Assembly: GCF_014641695.1 (NCBI RefSeq)
Contig: NZ_BMIF01000014.1
Coordinates: forward strand, 34,999 to 98,998
Source: Nitratireductor aestuarii
Lineage (GTDB): Bacteria > Pseudomonadota > Alphaproteobacteria > Rhizobiales > Rhizobiaceae
Direction: 5' to 3'
DNA length: 64,000 nucleotides
This document shows positions 60,026-64,000 of this stretch, piece after piece. Below the pieces are notes generated by a model that did no database searches, was not told the origin of the DNA, and saw only the letters and a program-made list of their open reading frames with translations. The stretch's first letter is position 1. Each line of letters opens with the position of its first letter. The translations under genes and the position numbers were made by a program.

Positions 60026-60700
60026 ATGATTGGAGAAACTGGTATCCAGACCAGAAGCCTCTCGGCCCAGATCTACACTCACCTGAAGAACCAGTTGATG
60101 TCGGCCCAGCTCCATCCTGGTGACAGGCTGAAGATCCGGGAGCTGGCGCAATCGCTGGGCACCAGCGAGACCCCTGTCAGAGAGGCGCTTCTGCAGCTGG
60201 TTCAGGACCGGGCGCTGGAAATGAAGCCGGGGTACTATATCCGTGTCCGCAGGCTGACCCTGCGTGAATATATGGAGCTACGTGAGATCCGGCTTCTGCT
60301 GGAACCCCATGCCGCGGCCAAGGCGCTGTCTCACGTCGACGATGCCTTCATTGACCGGCTGGAACGCTGCCATGAGTCCCTCATTCGCGCAGAGCACGAG
60401 AAGGACTATCCGACCGCTCTCATGGCGAATTACGAGTTCCACTTCTCGGTCTATCGCCAATCGGGAATGCCGCAACTCATCGAAATCCTCGAAAGGATAT
60501 GGGTGCAGACCGGACCGCTGCTGACGCTTCTCTATCCCTCAGCCCCCCCGACCTACGACGGGCCGCATCAGCACCTGAACGTCATTTCCGCTTTGCGCAA
60601 CCGGGATGCAGCAGCCGTGGCGGAGGCATTCAAGGCCGACCTCATTGAAGGCGGCCGCCGCTTTCTGGGCTATCTGGAATCGATCGAAGAGGAAGCCTGA
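60026..60700 (+). CDS. GntR-family (FCD) transcriptional regulator
   Basis: A 224-residue regulator with winged HTH (IRELAQSLGTSETPVREALLQL, about 37-58) and FCD domain from about 80. Divergent from the aminotransferase-transketolase-ABC operon with its palindrome between. AAGGAA is a modest ribosome site. A perfect 11-base stem terminator follows. Confidence 0.9.
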   Translation: MIGETGIQTRSLSAQIYTHLKNQLMSAQLHPGDRLKIRELAQSLGTSETPVREALLQLVQDRALEMKPGYYIRVRRLTLREYMELREIRLLLEPHAAAKALSHVDDAFIDRLERCHESLIRAEHEKDYPTALMANYEFHFSVYRQSGMPQLIEILERIWVQTGPLLTLLYPSAPPTYDGPHQHLNVISALRNRDAAAVAEAFKADLIEGGRRFLGYLESIEEEA

Positions 60701-60709
60701 GAGGGCTAC

Positions 60710-60744
60710 AACAGTTCAGACTTTCACAGAAACTCTGAACTGTT
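60710..60744 (+). terminator. Terminator of gntR
   Basis: AACAGTTCAGA (60710-60720) and TCTGAACTGTT (60734-60744) are perfect 11-base arms with a 13-base loop, just after the gntR stop; TTTGTTTTC follows a few bases on. Confidence 0.7.
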
Positions 60745-60820
60745 CCAACTCTTTGTTTTCTCCCGGTTCCGGACGGAAAGCCGGTTCCCACTCTTCCTGG
60801 AACCGCTCTACGGAGCTTCG

Positions 60821-61213
60821 CTACTGCGGAATGTTTCGCCGCTCAATCAGCTCGATATACTCACCATCCGGCCCGTAGAGAAATGCTGTCCGGATACCAG
60901 GCTTTCCCTGTGTCGGACCGACGGCCAGCGCTACTCCGATCGAGTCGAGATGCCGTACGGCCTCGTCCAGATCGGACACCTGCAGCCCAATATGTTCCAG
61001 CCCCTTGGCAGGGATGGCCGATGCGCTGGCGGCCTCCGCGGCTGCGTCCTCGATGAACAGCCGAACGCCGCCCAGTTCAAGGACTATGCGCGTGCGGCCA
61101 TTCACTTCGGTCGTGGAGACGATGTTGGCTCCAAATGCGTCCGCATAAAATCTGGCTGAGACATCAGAGGCGCTGGATTTGACATGCAGGTGGTCAAGCT
61201 GGACAGCAATCAT
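60821..61213 (-). CDS. VOC-superfamily (glyoxalase/epimerase-like) protein
   Basis: A 130-residue vicinal-oxygen-chelate protein. Metal ligands H8 (QLDHLHV), a second histidine in GLEHIGLQV and a C-terminal glutamate in EYIELIE are in place. Similar proteins are methylmalonyl-CoA epimerases, lactoylglutathione lyases or isomerases. The start is uncertain: ATG 61213 fits the domain but lacks a good ribosome site; the frame is open to an ATG at 61303 next to the stop of the aconitase-X gene. It probably belongs to the same operon. Confidence 0.7.
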   Translation of the reverse strand: MIAVQLDHLHVKSSASDVSARFYADAFGANIVSTTEVNGRTRIVLELGGVRLFIEDAAAEAASASAIPAKGLEHIGLQVSDLDEAVRHLDSIGVALAVGPTQGKPGIRTAFLYGPDGEYIELIERRNIPQ

Positions 61214-61306
61214 TCGGTTCACCGTTAACTGAGCTGATCTGGAATAAACCTCAAAATCACCGCTCCTGAAAGTGCCGTCGGAACCCGTTTCATCTGACGG
61301 CATCAA

Positions 61307-62977
61307 TCAGGATACCCATTGCGGAAGTTCCTTGGCTGCACGGCCCGTCAACGCGGCACTGACGCATTGCGCCAGATTGCCAAATCGCACGGCTCGGCCG
61401 GACAGTCCCGGTCCGTAGTGGGCGTATTTGCCGGAATTCGTCATGACGGTTCGCGCTGCAGGCGGAAAGACAGGTTCAGAGATTGAGCACCAGCAGAGGT
61501 CTGAAATGACCTGGACGCCACTCTGCTCCAACGCCTCCAGAACACCTTCTTCGCGCATGGCTTGAAGAGTGTCGCGTCCAACGGCGACAATCGTCGAAAT
61601 CACCGTCTTGGATCCAGCAAGCCTCGCTGCAAGCTCACGGCATTCATCCAAAGAGGCGTGCGGACTTCCAAGAGCCACCAGATCGACGTCCTCTGGACCC
61701 TCGTTGAGCATCCGCCACGCTGCCTGCATATCTCCAAGCGTGATGGGAAGATGATCAGCGTCGCCATGGATGGCGTCGGCTTCCGGCGTAACCCCTTCTA
61801 TGTGCAGCATCGGGGCCGCAGAGGTGGTGCCAAAGGCGCCGCAGAGTGCCTTCAACTCCGCCTGCCCCGGATGTGTCCCCTCAAGCCCCCGCAGAACGGG
61901 AATACGATCCGGCGATGCCTTGCCCGCGAGATAACCGATCAAGGGCCAGAAGGCGTCGTCTAAATTGGCGGGCAGCTCGATGTCGAGAATGCGCATCGCC
62001 TGCCGGTGTTCGTCCAGATAGACGCCTGAAAGAGGAGCCCGACCGGTCAAAGCGATGCAGAGATCAAGGAAATCCGGATGCTTGGCTGTCCGAGCGCCTA
62101 ACACGCTGTTGGCATAGACAACGGCGTTGGATTCCGCCCATGCGATGGCCTCGCCGGCCTTGGGTGAACTCTCCAGAAGGTAAGGCGCACACGTGAAGCT
62201 CGGCGCGCATCCCATACGCACGTAGGCGTCAGCTAATCGTTGAGCGGGGTTGCCGAAAGCCGGAGCAACGCCCTGCGCGCGCCAGTTTTCCCGGTCCACC
62301 GAGATCGCGTTCATGGTGGTGGGTACGCAAACCCTGGCCCCGAGTTCAGCGAAGGCTTCAGCAAAGGTCAGGTTTGCCGGACTGGCATAGATGCAGCCGT
62401 CGATATGGGCCTGAGAAATATCGATCAGACGCGTCGCACCCTGTTGAATCGCCATCGCGCAGATGATGCGCATGGCCTGCTGCGCGGCAACGCCTCTAGC
62501 GCAGGAAAGCAATGCCTCGTCTGCATCCGTCAGTTCCAGGGCAGCGGCTGCCGGAGGTGTAAGCTTCAGCTCAAGCTCACCGGCAATAAGCACCTCTCTC
62601 GTGATGCGAGCCGACTTCTCCCGCGCTACCGCTGCAAAGGCGTCACGCGACAGCCTCAGCACAGGGAGTTTTCGGTCGAACATCTCCGCAGCAACCAGGG
62701 CCCCGAGCGTTGCGACGTCCTCGGGTTCGGAAAAGATCAGAGCTGCGGGGGCTCGACTCGAAAGCGCAAGATCCAGCAGAACACCGGACCCTGAGCAGGA
62801 TCCACGCGTCGCTGGCATCATCAGGATCGTACCGCTGATCATGTGTCCATGAAGCGGGTGATGAACGTCTATCACCGTGCCGGTTCCAGGGTCGACTCCA
62901 CCCCAGAAGCTCAGCGCTTCTTCACAGGCGAGTATCTCGCCTTCAGCGGCGCCCGGGAGGATTGATCGTGCATGCAT
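61307..62977 (-). CDS. Aconitase X, cis-3-hydroxy-L-proline dehydratase-like
   Basis: A 556-residue single-chain AcnX protein: an N-terminal swivelling DUF126 domain (about 1-135; [20 protein letters not shown]) fused to the DUF521 catalytic domain. Conserved cysteines for an Fe-S cluster are visible in TCAPYLL and [13 protein letters not shown]. Known type I AcnX in Agrobacterium and Azospirillum relatives dehydrates cis-3-hydroxy-L-proline to pyrroline-2-carboxylate. No proline racemase or pyrroline reductase is in the window, so a related hydroxy-acid substrate is possible. Confidence 0.82.
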   Translation of the reverse strand: MHARSILPGAAEGEILACEEALSFWGGVDPGTGTVIDVHHPLHGHMISGTILMMPATRGSCSGSGVLLDLALSSRAPAALIFSEPEDVATLGALVAAEMFDRKLPVLRLSRDAFAAVAREKSARITREVLIAGELELKLTPPAAAALELTDADEALLSCARGVAAQQAMRIICAMAIQQGATRLIDISQAHIDGCIYASPANLTFAEAFAELGARVCVPTTMNAISVDRENWRAQGVAPAFGNPAQRLADAYVRMGCAPSFTCAPYLLESSPKAGEAIAWAESNAVVYANSVLGARTAKHPDFLDLCIALTGRAPLSGVYLDEHRQAMRILDIELPANLDDAFWPLIGYLAGKASPDRIPVLRGLEGTHPGQAELKALCGAFGTTSAAPMLHIEGVTPEADAIHGDADHLPITLGDMQAAWRMLNEGPEDVDLVALGSPHASLDECRELAARLAGSKTVISTIVAVGRDTLQAMREEGVLEALEQSGVQVISDLCWCSISEPVFPPAARTVMTNSGKYAHYGPGLSGRAVRFGNLAQCVSAALTGRAAKELPQWVS

Positions 62978-63380
62978 GGCCGTATGGGCTTTCGCTATGT
63001 TGGCAACGGCCCCTGCGAGGGGGCCGTCTGATCTGCCCTCGCAGTTTAGCCGGATTGCACCGCAGGCTCTTCGTTCTTGTTCGCCCTGCCTGCGGAGTTA
63101 GGTAGAGGACACCCCGAGCTTATGCATCTTTGAGAGGCCCGTAGTCTACACCGGACCGTAGGAAGCAATAGCTGCAGCAACCAACGCTAGTTTGAATTGA
63201 CTGGGGCAAATTGCCTGCCGATGCTCGTCGTACCGCCAACGCGTTCAGCGACTTCCTCAAGGCTTTCGTCGATGATGAAAGATCTCTGCACTCGAATAGT
63301 TCAACTCTCCCCGAAAACAACCGGCCCGCTGTGCGCGATCGCGTAACTAACAACGCAAAAATCCTAAGCGACAAACAAAA

Positions 63381-63426
63381 AAAGCGCCGGGCTTGTGCCG
63401 CGGCCCGGGCTTGTGCCGCGGCGCTT
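63381..63426 (-). terminator. Terminator-like hairpin with internal 17-base duplication
   Basis: AAAGCGCCG (63381-63389) pairs with CGGCGCTTT (63418-63426), and on the minus strand a T-rich run follows. Inside, CCGGGCTTGTGCCGCGG occurs twice (63387-63403 and 63405-63421), so the loop appears to have been duplicated. Confidence 0.6.
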
Positions 63427-63433
63427 TATATTT

Positions 63434-63535
63434 TGGTTGCGGGGGCAGGTGAACCGTTCGTCGGGGAATTGATCCACTGGATCAATTCCTGATCCTCCTC
63501 ACCCTTCAGGTTCTGAGACTGGCCGAGCTACCGGG
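63434..63535 (-). other. tRNA-fMet-derived remnant with inserted palindrome
   Basis: On the minus strand 63535-63504 resembles the D-stem to anticodon region of rhizobial tRNA-fMet (CCCGGTAGCTCG, then a CTCA-AACCTGAAG anticodon arm with CAG in place of CAT). 63449-63434 matches its 3' end (CCTGCCCCCGCAACCA). Between them the T-arm is replaced by unrelated sequence with a palindrome GAATTGATCC-ACT-GGATCAATTC (63466-63488). The 5' acceptor strand is not complementary, so it cannot be a working tRNA. Confidence 0.4.
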
Positions 63536-63601
63536 GCGCCGCATTGTTCAACATACACGCGCTGACGATTGGTATCGAATGAGATTGGCACCGAACAAAA
63601 A

Positions 63602-63629
63602 AAGCCCGGCGCGTTGAGCGACCGGGCTT
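63602..63629 (-). terminator. Terminator-like hairpin near the IS edge
   Basis: AAGCCCGG (63602-63609) and CCGGGCTT (63622-63629) with a 12-base loop; the minus strand continues with TTTTTTT. The gene it served on the minus strand is not present, probably displaced by the insertion sequence. Confidence 0.55.
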
Positions 63630-63656
63630 GAACGACCCGAGAGATAGGTGACGTTT

Positions 63657-64000
63657 TGTACCGGACACATAGGTAACACTTCTCGCTTTTCGGGAGGTGT
63701 TGATGCCGTGGAAGGAGTGTTCGGTTATGGACGAGCGAGTTCGTTTTGTCGGCCGTCTTCTGGAGGGCGACAGCATGAGCGGGGTGTGCCGGGAATTCGG
63801 CATCTCCCGCAAGACCGGCTACAAGATCTGGGACCGGTACCGGCAGGAGGGAATGGACGCGCTTTGCGACCGCTCGCGGCGCCCAGTCCGCTATGCCAAC
63901 CAGTTGCCGGCGCAGATCGAGCGGCTGATCGTGGAGACGAAGCGGGACAAACCGCACTGGGGTGCCAGGAAGATCCGCGAGCTGCTGGTGCGCCGGCTTG
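63657..64000 (+). mobile_element. IS481-type insertion sequence, left part
   Basis: A transposase gene of IS481 type begins at 63703 and runs off the window. The left end is placed tentatively at TGTACCGGACACATAGG (63657), since IS481 ends start with TGT. The right end and target duplication lie outside. Confidence 0.65.
63703..64000 (+). CDS. IS481-family transposase, N-terminal part
   Basis: The first 99 codons of a transposase, cut by the window edge. Residues about 9-60 form an HTH (VCREFGISRKTGYKIWDRYR), followed by LCDRSRRP and WGARKIRELL, the standard opening of IS481 transposases; the DDE core is beyond the window. GGGAGG precedes the ATG. Integrity of the full gene cannot be judged. 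Confidence 0.85.
   Translation, partial: MPWKECSVMDERVRFVGRLLEGDSMSGVCREFGISRKTGYKIWDRYRQEGMDALCDRSRRPVRYANQLPAQIERLIVETKRDKPHWGARKIRELLVRRL

Larger units (their letters stand above)
62978..63702. other. Gene-poor region with hairpins and remnants
   Basis: This 725-base stretch has no convincing gene. It contains a hairpin ACGGCCCC/GGGGCCGT (63006-63027) upstream of the AcnX gene, two terminator-like stems, a tRNA-fMet-like remnant and the left part of an IS481-type element. It looks like an insertion and recombination scar. Confidence 0.6.

Noticed and set aside
63434..63535. A functional tRNA gene
   Set aside because: The acceptor 5' strand does not pair with the 3' strand and the T-arm is absent.
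1..64000. CRISPR arrays, prophage genes, replication origin or conjugation genes
   Set aside because: No regularly spaced repeats, phage structural or integrase genes, repABC or tra genes are visible; the only mobile element is the partial IS481-type one at the right edge.

Overview
The window looks like part of a large replicon (chromosome, chromid or megaplasmid) of a soil or plant-associated alphaproteobacterium of the Rhizobiales (Rhizobium/Mesorhizobium/Phyllobacteriaceae-like). The basis is high GC, dense operons with 4-base ATGA/GTGA overlaps, an unusually high load of ABC and TTT importers with periplasmic binding proteins, a DUF1127-like mini-protein, and gene families typical of this order (DUF3422, RpiR/GntR/IclR regulators, apionate genes). 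No organism name can be read from the sequence itself.

Layout. 1-8702 (+): D-apionate operon (apnO, apnL, oiaK-type DUF1537 kinase) followed by a sugar-type ABC importer whose ATPase and one permease are fused in one 817-residue chain. 8706-20666: a two-armed catabolic regulon. One arm is GntR, PEP-mutase/isocitrate-lyase-type lyase, isochorismatase-type hydrolase and ThDP enzyme (minus); a hydantoinase-type amidohydrolase is divergent (+); the other arm is an AMDase/maleate-isomerase-like protein, TctC, FAD hydroxylase, PuuE-like deacetylase, TctB and TctA (minus). The two minus arms share a 16-base promoter element (15 of 16 identical), so they are probably one GntR-controlled pathway, most likely for a cyclic amide or N-heterocycle; I cannot assign the substrate. 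21050-21205: a DUF1127-like mini-gene with its own terminator. 21332-28565 (minus): RpiR regulator and a peptide-type ABC operon ending in a hydantoin-racemase-like protein. 28691-31200: TerC (with a switch-like leader) and DUF3422. 31545-35996: MFS transporter, IclR regulator divergent from pcaIJ, a dehydrogenase relic and a TauE/SafE exporter.

36205-40203 (minus): iron/2-aminoethylphosphonate-type ABC importer with a doubled permease. 40456-47432: enolase-superfamily acid-sugar dehydratase-like protein, a dimethylformamidase large-subunit homologue and a polyamine-type ABC importer. 47477-51066: a divergent four-carbon acid-sugar module (otnC-like aldolase plus shikimate-dehydrogenase-like protein versus otnK-like kinase plus TetR). 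51067-59864 (minus): class III aminotransferase, split transketolase and a second peptide-type ABC importer. The operator of the neighbouring GntR gene (60026) is seen twice, in front of the aminotransferase and in front of the transketolase. 60821-62977 (minus): aconitase-X (cis-3-hydroxyproline dehydratase type) with a VOC protein. 62978-64000: gene-poor scar with hairpins, an apparent tRNA-fMet-derived remnant and the start of an IS481-type transposase cut by the window edge.

Together this is a nutrient-scavenging island: six high-affinity importers, each next to a small enzyme set and often its own regulator. The strongest leads for undescribed biology are the 8706-20666 regulon, the aminotransferase/transketolase/peptide-ABC regulon, the competing hairpins in the terC leader, and several enzyme homologues lacking canonical active-site residues.
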